DNA of 64,000 nt from Arthrobacter cavernae (GCF_017368795.1 NZ_JAFNLL010000021.1:36340-100339), one strand, 5' to 3'; counted from the first letter of the stretch, positions 1-8,672 are shown. A program made the numbers and translations. Notes: generated by a model not told the origin, from the letters alone.

Positions 1-24
1 CACCCGCCCACTAAACTCACATGG

Positions 25-1521
25 GTGATCACAGGTGAAATCAAGTCCCAAGTAGACAAGGTCTGGAATACGTTCTGGAGCGGCGGCATCTCCAACCCCT
101 TGGAAGTCATCGAACAGATCACGTATCTGCTCTTCCTGAAGCGCCTCGATGAGCGCCACACCTTGGAAGAGAAGCGCTCCAACATGCTGGGCCAGCCCAT
201 TCAGAACCCGGTGTTCCCGGAGGGCCTGGATCCGCAGGGCCGCTCCTACACCGATCTGCGCTGGTCCCGGTTCAAGGACTTTGAGCAGGGCGAGATGTTC
301 ACGGTTTTCAACCAGAGCGTCTTCCCGTTCCTGCGCAACGAGCTCCCGAAGCTCGCCAATGGCGAGGACTCCACGTACAGCCACCACATGAAGGACGCGC
401 AGTTCAAGATCCCCAACGCGGGCGTCCTGAAGCAGGTGGTGGACATCGTGGACGGCATCAACATGGACGGCCGGGACACCAAGGGCGATCTCTACGAGTA
501 CATGCTCTCCAAGCTCGCGTCGGCGGGCACCAACGGACAGTTCCGCACTCCCCGCCACATAATCGACCTCATGGTGGCCATGGTCGATCCGAAACCGCCG
601 GAGGCCATCTGCGACCCCGCTTCGGGCACCTGCGGATTCCTGGTCCAGGCCGGCGAGCACCTCCGTGCGCAGAATGAGAACCTGCTCACCAACGCGGAGA
701 GCAGCAAGTTCTTCCACCACGGGCAGTTCCACGGCTTCGACTTCGACAACACCATGCTCCGCATCGGCTCCATGAACATGCTGCTGCACGGTGTGGAGAA
801 CCCGGACATTTCCTACCGCGATTCACTGGCGGATCTCCACGCCGAAGAAGAGGAGAAGTACCACGTCATCCTGGCCAACCCGCCGTTCGCCGGCAGCCTG
901 GACTACGACAACGTGGCCAAGGACCTCCTGAGCGTGGTCAAGACAAAGAAGACCGAGCTCCTGTTCCTGGCGCTCTTCATCAAGCTGCTCAAGCCAGGCG
1001 GCCGCGCAGCAGTAATCGTCCCGGACGGAGTGCTCTTCGGGTCCACGGGCGCGCACAAGTCCCTCCGGAAGATGCTCGTCGAGGACCACAAGCTCGACGC
1101 CGTCGTGAAGCTGCCCTCCGGCGTCTTCAAGCCGTACGCCGGGGTTTCCACGGCCATCCTGTTCTTCACCAAGACCAACTCGGGCGGCACGGACAACGTC
1201 TGGTTCTACGATGTGAAGTCCGACGGCTTCAGCCTCGACGACAAGCGCACCCCGCTCGGAACGTCCGACCTCGCCGATGTCCTGACTCGCTGGAATCAGC
1301 GCACGACGGCGGAGCTTGAGCGGGCGCGGACGGACCAGTCGTTCTGTGTGCCGCTCTCAGAGATTGCGGCCAACGACTATGACCTGTCCCTGAACCGGTA
1401 CAAGGAAATCGAGTACGAAGAGATCGACCACGCGGCACCGGAGGAGATTCTGGTTGCCTTGGATGGGCTCGAAGACGAGATTGCACGGGGGATGGCTGAG
1501 CTGCGGGGGCTGCTGAAGTGA
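25..1521 (+). CDS. hsdM: Type I restriction-modification DNA methyltransferase subunit HsdM
   Basis: This is the N6-adenine methyltransferase subunit of a type I restriction-modification enzyme; it works with HsdS to modify host DNA and with HsdR to cut foreign DNA. The 498-residue product has the usual HsdM length. An N-terminal helical domain (about residues 1-150) precedes the SAM-binding motif I DPASGTCGF at 197-205 and the catalytic NPPF motif at 285-288. The start is GTG at 25; no clear ribosome site is visible and only 24 bases precede it, so a slightly different start cannot be excluded. The stop overlaps the hsdS start by 4 bp, so the two are translationally coupled. Its partner hsdR lies 7 kb away at 8879. 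Confidence 0.95.
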   Translation: MITGEIKSQVDKVWNTFWSGGISNPLEVIEQITYLLFLKRLDERHTLEEKRSNMLGQPIQNPVFPEGLDPQGRSYTDLRWSRFKDFEQGEMFTVFNQSVFPFLRNELPKLANGEDSTYSHHMKDAQFKIPNAGVLKQVVDIVDGINMDGRDTKGDLYEYMLSKLASAGTNGQFRTPRHIIDLMVAMVDPKPPEAICDPASGTCGFLVQAGEHLRAQNENLLTNAESSKFFHHGQFHGFDFDNTMLRIGSMNMLLHGVENPDISYRDSLADLHAEEEEKYHVILANPPFAGSLDYDNVAKDLLSVVKTKKTELLFLALFIKLLKPGGRAAVIVPDGVLFGSTGAHKSLRKMLVEDHKLDAVVKLPSGVFKPYAGVSTAILFFTKTNSGGTDNVWFYDVKSDGFSLDDKRTPLGTSDLADVLTRWNQRTTAELERARTDQSFCVPLSEIAANDYDLSLNRYKEIEYEEIDHAAPEEILVALDGLEDEIARGMAELRGLLK

Positions 1522-2675
1522 AAATTGCCAGATTGGGCGATGTATGCGACTTCACTAGCGGCGGCACCCCCAGCAAGTCGAACGACGCATACTTCCAAGG
1601 CGATATTCCATGGATCACCGGAGCAGACATTGTTGGTCCCGTCGCATACGACGCCCGCAGCTTCATCACCCCTGAAGCCGTTGCCTCGTCGGCAACCAGC
1701 GTTGCACCCGCCGGTACCGTGCTCCTCGTTACCCGAACATCTGTTGGCAAAGTGGCTGTCGCCGGACGTGATATCGCATTCAGTCAAGACATCACCGCAC
1801 TGAACCCCAAGGCAGGAGCCGCAGATTCTGCCTATGTCAGGCACATGCTACGGGTCCACCAGCCAAGCTTGGAGCGCCAAGCTCGCGGCGCGACGATCAA
1901 GGGCGTAACCAGGCGCGACGTAACGTCACTTGTAATCCCACTCCCACCACTCGACGAACAGCGACGGATCGCGGCGATCCTGGACAAGGCCGACGAACTC
2001 CGTAGCAAGCGTCGCCAAGCCCTCGCCCACCTCGACACCCTCACGCAGTCGATCTTCCACTCCACGTTCGGCGCTTACTTGGAAGCCTCAAACTCGACGG
2101 TAAGTCAGACAGGGACAGTTCAGCTGGGCCGGCAACGTGCCCCGAAGTATCAGACTGGTAAATACACGCGCCCCTACATGCGCGTGGCAAACGTCAAGTT
2201 GAACGCGCTGGATCTTGACGACGTTCTGGAGATGGACTTCAACGAGAGTGACTTTGAGTCATATCGCCTCAACCATGGCGATATCTTGCTGAATGAGGGG
2301 CAGAGCACGGAGCTAGTAGGGCGCCCAGCCATTTGGCGAAATGAAATCGAAGACTGCTGTTTCCAGAACACGCTGGTGCGGTATGTGGCGGACCCACAAC
2401 AGATTGTCCCTGAGTTTGCCCTGGCCACTTTCCTCTACTACTTCGATCGTGGTGAATTTGCCAGGATAAGCAGCAAAACCTCAAGCATTGCCCATCTCGG
2501 GGCGGCACGCTTTGCGCGCATGCCGATGCCGACGCCCCCGCTGGAACTCCAGCAGACCTTCGCGAGCCGCATCGCCGCCGTCGAGCGCTTGAAAGAAAAC
2601 CACCGCAAGCACCTTGCCGAGCTGGACGCCCTTTTTGCATCCCTCCAGCACCGCGCATTCAAAGGAGAACTGTGA
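1518..2675 (+). CDS. hsdS: Type I restriction-modification specificity subunit HsdS
   Basis: HsdS recognises the bipartite DNA target of the type I complex and is shared by the methylase and nuclease forms. The 385 residues show the two-half design of the family: a target recognition domain at about 1-145, a conserved helical spacer containing PLPPLDEQRRIAAILDKADE near residues 140-160, a second recognition domain at about 200-330 and a terminal spacer with PPLELQQTFASRI. The start is GTG inside the hsdM stop (GTGA overlap), and the 3' end overlaps the next gene the same way, so the first three genes form one operon. The recognised sequence cannot be read from the protein. Confidence 0.93.
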   Translation: MKIARLGDVCDFTSGGTPSKSNDAYFQGDIPWITGADIVGPVAYDARSFITPEAVASSATSVAPAGTVLLVTRTSVGKVAVAGRDIAFSQDITALNPKAGAADSAYVRHMLRVHQPSLERQARGATIKGVTRRDVTSLVIPLPPLDEQRRIAAILDKADELRSKRRQALAHLDTLTQSIFHSTFGAYLEASNSTVSQTGTVQLGRQRAPKYQTGKYTRPYMRVANVKLNALDLDDVLEMDFNESDFESYRLNHGDILLNEGQSTELVGRPAIWRNEIEDCCFQNTLVRYVADPQQIVPEFALATFLYYFDRGEFARISSKTSSIAHLGAARFARMPMPTPPLELQQTFASRIAAVERLKENHRKHLAELDALFASLQHRAFKGEL

Positions 2676-3610
2676 CCATCGAGACCCCCGAAGACGATGG
2701 AATTCCCAAATGGCACGGATTCTTGGTGCCACTTCTGCAGGTCTTATCAGACGGCGAAGCCCGCACACGATCTGACTTGGCGAGGCTCGCCATGGACGCA
2801 GTCGGCTTGAGTGAAGAACAGCGCGCCGTCGCGTTGAACTCAGGCGGGCGGAAGGCGAAAGGTCGCGTCGGCTGGGCAATTTCCCACCTCATCGCGGCTA
2901 AAGCCCTGACCCGCCCAAGTAGCGCACTCTATGCCATCACTGAGGCCGGGAAGCAGCTCCTGACTCAGTTTCCCGATGGTATGGCCCAGGCACAGCTTAA
3001 GGAAGTTGACGCCTACAGAGAGCACCGCGCTGCAGTTCGTGCTGCCAGAAAAGGCGGATCCGCTGAGATCGCGCGCGAAGAGGCGGATGACGACTCCGAC
3101 CCAACCCAGCAAATAGAAGAAGGCATCGAAAGGATCAATGCGGAGTTGGGCTTTGAGCTCCTCACCCGCCTCCGCGAAGGCCACCCGGACTTTTTCGAGG
3201 ACGCGGTGGTGAAGCTGCTGCTCAAGATGGGCTACGGCGGCGCGGAGCAGCGCGGCCGCCGAATCGGCGGCTCGGGTGACGGTGGCGTGGACGGCGTGAT
3301 CGACCAGGACGCACTGGGACTCGACCGGATCTACGTTCAGGCCAAGCGCTATGCGGAGGGCAGCAACGTCGGCCGCGAAACCATCCAAGCCTTTGTAGGT
3401 GCGCTGCATGGCGTCGGGGCAACCCGCGGAGTATTCATTACCACCAGCGCCTTCACCTCCGGGGCCAAACAGTATGCCGAGAGCGTCCCCTCGCGGATCA
3501 TCCTGATCGACGCCGCTCGCCTGGTCAGCCTCATGATCAAGTACCGCGTGGGCGTCCAGGTGAAACAGAGCTATGACGTAGTGGAGTTGGACGAGGACTT
3601 CTTTGAGTAG
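2672..3610 (+). CDS. mrr: Mrr-type restriction endonuclease
   Basis: The product is a 312-residue Mrr-like nuclease. Residues 1-100 resemble the winged-helix Mrr N-terminal domain, and residues 165-300 resemble the Mrr catalytic domain with a PD-(D/E)xK core: GDGGVDG (Asp207) followed by YVQAKRY (Gln223-x-Lys225). Mrr enzymes cut methylated DNA, or act as accessory nucleases beside type I systems; which applies here is unknown. The GTG start overlaps the hsdS stop by 4 bp. A nuclease that targets methylated DNA encoded next to a methylase must tolerate the local methylation pattern, so an accessory role in the same defence locus is plausible. Confidence 0.88.
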   Translation: MTIETPEDDGIPKWHGFLVPLLQVLSDGEARTRSDLARLAMDAVGLSEEQRAVALNSGGRKAKGRVGWAISHLIAAKALTRPSSALYAITEAGKQLLTQFPDGMAQAQLKEVDAYREHRAAVRAARKGGSAEIAREEADDDSDPTQQIEEGIERINAELGFELLTRLREGHPDFFEDAVVKLLLKMGYGGAEQRGRRIGGSGDGGVDGVIDQDALGLDRIYVQAKRYAEGSNVGRETIQAFVGALHGVGATRGVFITTSAFTSGAKQYAESVPSRIILIDAARLVSLMIKYRVGVQVKQSYDVVELDEDFFE

Positions 3611-3612
3611 GC

Positions 3613-3800
3613 ATGAACCAGGCCAACGAGTACGTCGACCTCACGAAGTGGACACCAGCAGAGGATGAGCCCGCCGGCGAGAACGAAAAGACGTGGTTTA
3701 TTGCGCCCGACGAAAGTCGTTGGATCTTCAAACGCAACCGCCCCAAGAGAAGCCCCAACGAACATGCCTCTGAGCTGATAGCAAGCAGACTGGCAAAGCG
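3613..3800 (+). pseudogene. HipA-like kinase, 5' remnant
   Basis: The first 60 or so residues (from ATG 3613, two bases after the mrr stop) resemble the N-terminus of HipA/phosphatidylinositol-kinase-like proteins: a WFIAPDESRWIFKRNR segment followed by NEHASELIASRLAK. After about 3800 the similarity stops abruptly and the frame, open to 4065, becomes low-complexity and unlike any kinase. The real family is several hundred residues long, so this is a truncated gene. The break marks the left edge of the segment that separates hsdMS-mrr from hsdR. Confidence 0.6.
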
Positions 3801-4286
3801 GCAAGGATCTTGGCGCTGGGTGGGGAGACGACTTCGATCGTCCGGGTCACCCCCCCAGGGTCGATCGTTATTGGCGCTTTCCAGCCCCCGTAGTTCTCCT
3901 CAGCGAGGCCCAGAACTGGAACGCGGTTCGGCGCCTATCGTCGACATGCGTTCTTTGCGTTATCCGGCCAGATTCTGCAGCTCCATGTGCACCTGGCGGC
4001 GTTCCAGTGCGCTTCTTCGGGCCGGCGATAGTGTCGGTGCATTCCAACGTACTGTTCGCTCGTAGACATGCCGCGCAGACCTCCTTGCGGGCAGCCTTCA
4101 CAGCCAGCTCGGTGCACTCGGCGTCTCGTCCATGGCCTTGGAATCAACCCGCCGGACCGCTTTGACGGCGTGTTCGACGAGCGGGCGTCGGGGCGGAGAG
4201 CACCCGCATGGAATCTGCGGGGGCCTGGACCGGGATGGCCGGGCGCTTCACCACGGACGGTGAGGAGCGGATGAGGGCGTTCGGCC
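3801..4286. other. Gene-free stretch downstream of the truncated HipA-like gene
   Basis: About 490 bases in which I see no convincing coding frame on either strand. Open frames exist (for example minus-strand 3868-4101) but their translations look like out-of-frame or decayed sequence with no recognisable motif. The stretch is probably degenerate DNA at the junction of a past insertion. No insertion sequence ends were recognised. Confidence 0.4.
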
Positions 4287-5567
4287 TCACGCGACGGAGC
4301 GGATGCGGGTGACGAATATGGCACCCAGGAGTCCGATGACGGCGGCGGCGACGTAGAGGGAGACGTAGCCGCCCCAGAAGGCGACGAATGGATACGCGAT
4401 GAGCGGGGCGAGCACCTGTGGAAGGGAGGCGGCGATGTTGATCACGCCGAGGTCCTTGCCGCGGTCGGCCGCCTTGGGGAGCACTTGGGTGTTGAGCGCG
4501 AAGTCGACGGCGAGGTACGTCCCGAACCCGACCCCGAGGATGCACGCGCCCGCAATGGCTCCGGCCCAGACGGGGAAGAAGCCGAGCGTGAGCGACGCCG
4601 CGGCGATGATTACCGAGGACCCGATCACGAGCGGTTTGCGCTTGCCCATGCGGTCCGAGATCTTCCCGCCGATGACGCTTGTGACGATCACGAAGACCGC
4701 GTACAGGCCCGTGAGGATGAGCACTCCGGTGGCCGGGTCGATCCCCTGGGTCTCCTTGAGGCGTACGGCGTCCTGGAGGAAGAACAGGAGATAGAGCGTG
4801 AGCATGTTGTTGCCGACGTTGACCAGCAGCCGCGTAATCCAGGCCCAGCCAAAGTCCGGGTAGCGGACCGGGTTGACCCAGAACGATGCGAGGAAGCGGC
4901 CGAGCGAGAACGGCGGGATCGCGGTGCGCGGGAGGGGATCGTCTGCCGCCGTCGTGAGGTAGAGGACGAGGCCGAGGACGAGCGCGGCGCCGCAGATCAC
5001 GTACCCGAGCGCGAAGCTGCCGGAGACGAGGGCGCCAATCACCGCGCCGAGGAGGACCCCGACCGTCTGGCCCATCGCGGCGAGCCCGCCGACGCTGGCG
5101 CGCTGTTCGACCGGGGCGCGGTCCGGGATGGCGGCCGTGATCGCGGCGTAGGCACCGTTGGTCCCGAGCTGGACGAAACACCAGAGTGCCGTCGCCGTGG
5201 CGACGTTCGGTGCGCCGGCGAGGGCCACGAGCGCGACGGTGCCGAGCAGCGCGCCGATGAGCACCCACGGCCGACGACGGCCGAAACGGCTCCACGTGCG
5301 GTCGGAGAACGCGCCGAAGAGCGGGTTGGCCACGAGGGCGACTGCCGCGCCCGCGCCCGTGACGAGCGCGAAGATGGCTTCCTTCTGACCGGGATCGAAC
5401 GCCTGGGCCTGAAGCCCCAGGAGCACCTGGATGGGGCCGAAGAACGCGGTGTAGATGCCGACATTGACGAGCACGAGGCCTGTGATCCACAGTGCTCCGA
5501 CCCGCCGGACGGGCTCGGCAAGCGCAGGCTGGGGGGTGTCTTCCTGGCGCGAGGCCTCTGCGGTCAT
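4287..5567 (-). CDS. MFS transporter, SLC45/sugar-symporter-like
   Basis: A 426-residue major facilitator with about twelve hydrophobic segments. The loop after segment 2 reads NPLFGAFSDRTWSRFGRRRPW, the MFS signature in the form typical of SLC45/sucrose-symporter-like carriers; a matching half-repeat GGKISDRMGKRKP lies near residue 280. Substrate unknown. The ATG at 5567 has an AAGGAG ribosome site. It is the last gene of a minus-strand run starting at 8672, 40 bases after the small membrane protein gene. It is clearly paralogous along its full length to the carrier at 48651-49958, including the N-terminal EPVxRVxALWxTGxVLVN segment. Confidence 0.88.
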   Translation of the reverse strand: MTAEASRQEDTPQPALAEPVRRVGALWITGLVLVNVGIYTAFFGPIQVLLGLQAQAFDPGQKEAIFALVTGAGAAVALVANPLFGAFSDRTWSRFGRRRPWVLIGALLGTVALVALAGAPNVATATALWCFVQLGTNGAYAAITAAIPDRAPVEQRASVGGLAAMGQTVGVLLGAVIGALVSGSFALGYVICGAALVLGLVLYLTTAADDPLPRTAIPPFSLGRFLASFWVNPVRYPDFGWAWITRLLVNVGNNMLTLYLLFFLQDAVRLKETQGIDPATGVLILTGLYAVFVIVTSVIGGKISDRMGKRKPLVIGSSVIIAAASLTLGFFPVWAGAIAGACILGVGFGTYLAVDFALNTQVLPKAADRGKDLGVINIAASLPQVLAPLIAYPFVAFWGGYVSLYVAAAVIGLLGAIFVTRIRSVA

Positions 5568-5607
5568 TTCGGGGCTCCTTGTTCGGTTCTTTCACTTGCC
5601 GTAGGGG

Positions 5608-5955
5608 TCAGAAGCCGCCCAGGCGCGCCGCCAGCGCGTACGTCCCCCAGAGCCCGGCGCACACGAGGACGCCGAGGTAGGCCAGCACCAGCCTGGTGTC
5701 GCGGAGGTAGCACTTCGACTTGGTCAGGCCCGCCCGGCGGGCCTTCAGGTAGCCGAAGAACCCGACGACGGCGAACACCAGCAGGGCGATCGGTCCGGCC
5801 AGCCATCCCAGGAGGGCGATGGTGGCGAAGACGCACAGGCGCAGCGGATCGAAGGGCGGCGGGTCCTGCTCCGGCTTGGTGGCGTCGTGCGCACGGACCA
5901 GTTGCGACGGCGAGGAGCCCTCGGCGATGCGTCGGGCGTCGGAGTCGGCGCTCAT
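5608..5955 (-). CDS. Small membrane protein, lgt-like/radical SAM cluster
   Basis: A 115-residue protein of unknown family. Residues 1-38 are polar and Pro-rich; three hydrophobic stretches follow at about 40-58, 59-72 and 88-109, separated by a basic loop (KARRAGLTKSK). The ATG at 5955 has an AAGGAG site four bases upstream and overlaps the stop of the radical SAM gene (ATGA), so the two are translationally coupled. This coupling suggests a membrane partner or anchor for the radical SAM enzyme; that is inference. Confidence 0.7.
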   Translation of the reverse strand: MSADSDARRIAEGSSPSQLVRAHDATKPEQDPPPFDPLRLCVFATIALLGWLAGPIALLVFAVVGFFGYLKARRAGLTKSKCYLRDTRLVLAYLGVLVCAGLWGTYALAARLGGF

Positions 5956-7586
5956 GAGGCTCCTTGGGCGATGCTCGCTTCTTGGGTGCTGCGCACCGTG
6001 GGCAGGGGCAGGCCGGTCGCGGTGCTGATCCGTTGTCTGGCCAGCGCAGGCCACGCCTGGACGGCGCAGAAGGGAGCGCATTGGTGCTTGCCGGCGTCGC
6101 TCTTGGTTCCCACGTGGACACAGCATTGCCTGAGCCGCTCTTCGAGCATCGTCGAGATGTCCATGAACGGCTTGACCGTGATGCGGGTGACGCGTTCGCC
6201 CAGGAGCCTGCGCAGGCGCTGGTGCTGGCCCGGGAGTGCGCCGGCCGCGAGGGTGGTGAGCGTGCCGATGCCGAGGTCGCATTGGGTGCAGATGTTCTTC
6301 CAGAGGTCCACCGTCCGTGGGTGCGAGAGGGATGACTGTTCGCTGAGCAGGTCGAGCAGTGAGGACTTCATGATCGAGCGCAGGTTCAGCGGGATGGCGC
6401 TGTCGGCGATGCGGTTGGCGATGCTGCCAGGGTCGATCTCCAGCCAGGCGAGCAGCTGGTCGTGCCCGATCAGGGCGGTCAGGGACCGCCAGACACCCGA
6501 ATCGTCCTTTAGCATGTAGCCCACGGACGCGCAGTGCGGGTGCGAGCAGGGCAGCGCCGTGAGGTCGTGCCACGAGACCACCCCGCCGGTTTGTTCCGCG
6601 AGGCGCGCCAGCACACCGGTATGGGTCAGCCGGTCCAGGGGGTCGATCCCGTGCCCGCGCCCGGAGCCGAACACCGGTTGCAGTGCGACTCCGCCGACGA
6701 ACGGGGTTTCCAGAGCACGCATGACGACGGCGCCGATCTCGCCGTCGTTGACGCCGAGGGTCGCCGTCATCGTCAGTGTGGTGAAGACGCCTGCCTCGGA
6801 CAGGCGAGAGATCGCTGCGTCCTTGAACCGGGTCAGGTCGCCGCCGCGATGATGGATCGACGTCTCCTTGGAGGGGCCGTCGTACTGGAGGTATACCTCC
6901 ACCCGTTCGCGGTGTTTTACCAGCAGTGCGAGCAGCTCGTCGTCGCTCGCGATGAGCATGCCGTTGCTGTTCACCATGATCCGGACGATCGGGCGTGCGA
7001 CGAGCTCGTCGAGGAGTTCGGCGAGGTAGGGATAGAGCGTGGGCTCGCCGCCGGAGAGCATCAGCACGTCGATGCGCCCGTTCTCGCGGGCCAGGCGGGC
7101 GTCGACGTTCGCGAGGACCTCGTCCAGTGGTGCGACCCCTTGCAGCTGCGGGCCTGAGGCTGTGAAGCATGTCGGACAGCGCAGATTGCAGTGCTCGATC
7201 ACGTCCTGCAGGAGGATGCAGGTGTGCTGCGTCTGCATCGCGGGAAGGCCGTAGGCGTACGCTTCGGGCACCGGGCGGTAGTTGTCCGCCTCGTCAGGGA
7301 TGTGCTCTTTGGTCGGTGCCTGCCACTTCTCCAGATAGCGCAGGATTTCGGGTGATTCGTCGTACAGGGTTCGCACAAGGCCGTGGTCGGGGCAGCCGCG
7401 TTCCAGCCATACGCGGCCGTCCCGCACGAGGAGAGCTCCGGAGAGACGCCGTACCTGCGCGAGCGGTGGGTTCGTCTCGTGGCAGCGGGGGCAGAACGCC
7501 GTGACGTACCGGTGTATCCGGTCACCGCGCAGGGGCTGGCCTGGGCCGAGCGGCGCCCGGCGGGACGCCGAGGGGGAAGGGTTCAT
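5952..7586 (-). CDS. Radical SAM protein, tetraether-synthase (Tes)/COG1964-like
   Basis: A 544-residue radical SAM enzyme. The cluster motif CNLRCPTC is at 133-140 (Cys133-x3-Cys137-x2-Cys140). Upstream, CPRC at 32-35 and CPDH at 65-68 look like a rubredoxin-type metal site. Downstream Cys-rich motifs (PCSHPHC, CTQC, and a C-terminal CCVH with CAPFC) are suited to auxiliary Fe-S clusters. This arrangement recalls the COG1964 family that includes archaeal tetraether synthase MJ0619, which joins lipid tails through C-C bonds. The ATG at 7586 has AGGAGG five bases upstream, which decides it over a longer frame from 7667. Flanking genes encode membrane proteins and an Lgt homologue, so a lipid or lipoprotein substrate is plausible but unproven. 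Confidence 0.8.
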   Translation of the reverse strand: MNPSPSASRRAPLGPGQPLRGDRIHRYVTAFCPRCHETNPPLAQVRRLSGALLVRDGRVWLERGCPDHGLVRTLYDESPEILRYLEKWQAPTKEHIPDEADNYRPVPEAYAYGLPAMQTQHTCILLQDVIEHCNLRCPTCFTASGPQLQGVAPLDEVLANVDARLARENGRIDVLMLSGGEPTLYPYLAELLDELVARPIVRIMVNSNGMLIASDDELLALLVKHRERVEVYLQYDGPSKETSIHHRGGDLTRFKDAAISRLSEAGVFTTLTMTATLGVNDGEIGAVVMRALETPFVGGVALQPVFGSGRGHGIDPLDRLTHTGVLARLAEQTGGVVSWHDLTALPCSHPHCASVGYMLKDDSGVWRSLTALIGHDQLLAWLEIDPGSIANRIADSAIPLNLRSIMKSSLLDLLSEQSSLSHPRTVDLWKNICTQCDLGIGTLTTLAAGALPGQHQRLRRLLGERVTRITVKPFMDISTMLEERLRQCCVHVGTKSDAGKHQCAPFCAVQAWPALARQRISTATGLPLPTVRSTQEASIAQGAS

Positions 7587-7587
7587 G

Positions 7588-7917
7588 TCAGCCTCCTGGT
7601 GATCCAAATTGAGCAAAATACGAAACGCAGATTCCGGCGCCGATGAGTATCCAGACCCCGATCGCAATCAACAATCCCGCGCCGAAACGCGAGGTACGAG
7701 GCCTCACCGCGAGCACGATGGCCCCGACCAGATACACAAGCGCCGCGACCAAGATGCCCGGCCCGAAGAGGTTCCCGCCGACCAGGAACAGCAGGAAGAG
7801 CCCCACGACTCCCACCCCTATCCCGAGGAGTATGGAGCCGCCTGGGCGCCGCGGTGGTCCGTGAGGTTCCGGCGCCGACGGTGGGGGCTGGGGGATGTCT
7901 GGGGGTTTCTCGCTCAA
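7588..7917 (-). CDS. Small Pro-rich membrane protein
   Basis: A 109-residue protein with a Pro-rich cytoplasmic-type N-terminus (residues 4-25, many PP pairs) and three hydrophobic segments at about 28-47, 50-71 and 79-103. No known family was recognised. I place the start at TTG 7917, where it forms a TTGA overlap with the stop of the Lgt-like gene; a GGAAGGGAA stretch lies just upstream. The open frame extends further but only into the Lgt-like coding region. The stop is one base before the radical SAM start codon. Tight coupling on both sides argues that it is expressed with, and probably works with, its neighbours. Confidence 0.65.
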   Translation of the reverse strand: MSEKPPDIPQPPPSAPEPHGPPRRPGGSILLGIGVGVVGLFLLFLVGGNLFGPGILVAALVYLVGAIVLAVRPRTSRFGAGLLIAIGVWILIGAGICVSYFAQFGSPGG

Positions 7918-8672
7918 GCCACTGTTCCCTTCCACTCCACAGAGACGGGTCCCGCGAACACTCGCTGCACCCGCCAGACCAGCAAGGGAAGAACCGCCAA
8001 CAGGAACCATTGGGGCCGGCTCATTCCCAGCCAGAGCACCTCGTTGCCACGCACGAACTCCACGCCGAACCGGAACATTGCGTAGGCGGCGACATAACAG
8101 ATGAAGAGGTCACCGGAGTGAGGGAGGCGATCCCGAAAGCGCCACATGAGGGCAAACGCAGCCGCATGGAAAACGATCTCGTACGCGAATGACGGGTGGA
8201 GCCCGACGTCGGCGGGGCCGCCGAGCAGCGCCGCCTGGGCCGGTGTGAGTATGATCCCCCAGCCTCCACCGGTCGAGGTGCCGGGGAGCTCGGTGACAAG
8301 GCAGCCGATGCGCCCGATGCTCATCGCCAGCGCGACCGAAGGTGCGAAGAGATCACCGGTGGACTCGCGGTAGCCGGTGAGCCGCTTTCCCAGATGGACG
8401 CCCAGCCAGGCGCCGACCAGACCGGCCAGGATGCTGCGGTCGCCATAGCTCCACCAGTCCTCCAGGGAAGCCTGCCGCGTGAAGTCCCAGGTGAGCAACC
8501 GCGACCCGATGGCGCCGAAGGCGATGGCGAACCCGGCGATCGTCCATAAGCGAGGGTCGGTGAGGCCACGGCGACGCTTCTCATAGGAGTAGAACAGCAG
8601 AGCGATCGAGACGCCCAGGCCCATGAACAAGCCGTGCACCAGCCCATCACCCGCGAACGGCAGCCCGATCAT
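7914..8672 (-). CDS. Prolipoprotein diacylglyceryl transferase (Lgt)-like membrane protein
   Basis: The 252-residue protein has about seven membrane segments and the order of Lgt motifs: an IAFGAIGSRL region, a SIGRIGCLVTELPG segment matching the Lgt signature GRIGNxxNxE, HPSFAYE in place of HPSQLYE, and FRFGVEFVRGNE near the C-terminus. Lgt transfers diacylglyceryl from phosphatidylglycerol to lipobox cysteines. The Asn of the signature is replaced here and the region after it is unusual, so this may be a specialised paralogue with another acceptor rather than the housekeeping enzyme. Start ATG 8672, chosen by homology to the first membrane helix; the ribosome site is weak. First gene of the run down to 4287. 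Confidence 0.75.
   Translation of the reverse strand: MIGLPFAGDGLVHGLFMGLGVSIALLFYSYEKRRRGLTDPRLWTIAGFAIAFGAIGSRLLTWDFTRQASLEDWWSYGDRSILAGLVGAWLGVHLGKRLTGYRESTGDLFAPSVALAMSIGRIGCLVTELPGTSTGGGWGIILTPAQAALLGGPADVGLHPSFAYEIVFHAAAFALMWRFRDRLPHSGDLFICYVAAYAMFRFGVEFVRGNEVLWLGMSRPQWFLLAVLPLLVWRVQRVFAGPVSVEWKGTVA

Noticed and set aside
3868..4324. Minus-strand frames in the gap after the HipA-like stub
   Set aside because: No ribosome site, no motif, and composition unlike the neighbouring genes.
4485..5957. Long plus-strand frame opposite the MFS gene
   Set aside because: It is the complement of the MFS carrier and small membrane protein genes; its translation is an Arg/Glu/Asp-rich low-complexity sequence typical of antisense frames in high-GC DNA.
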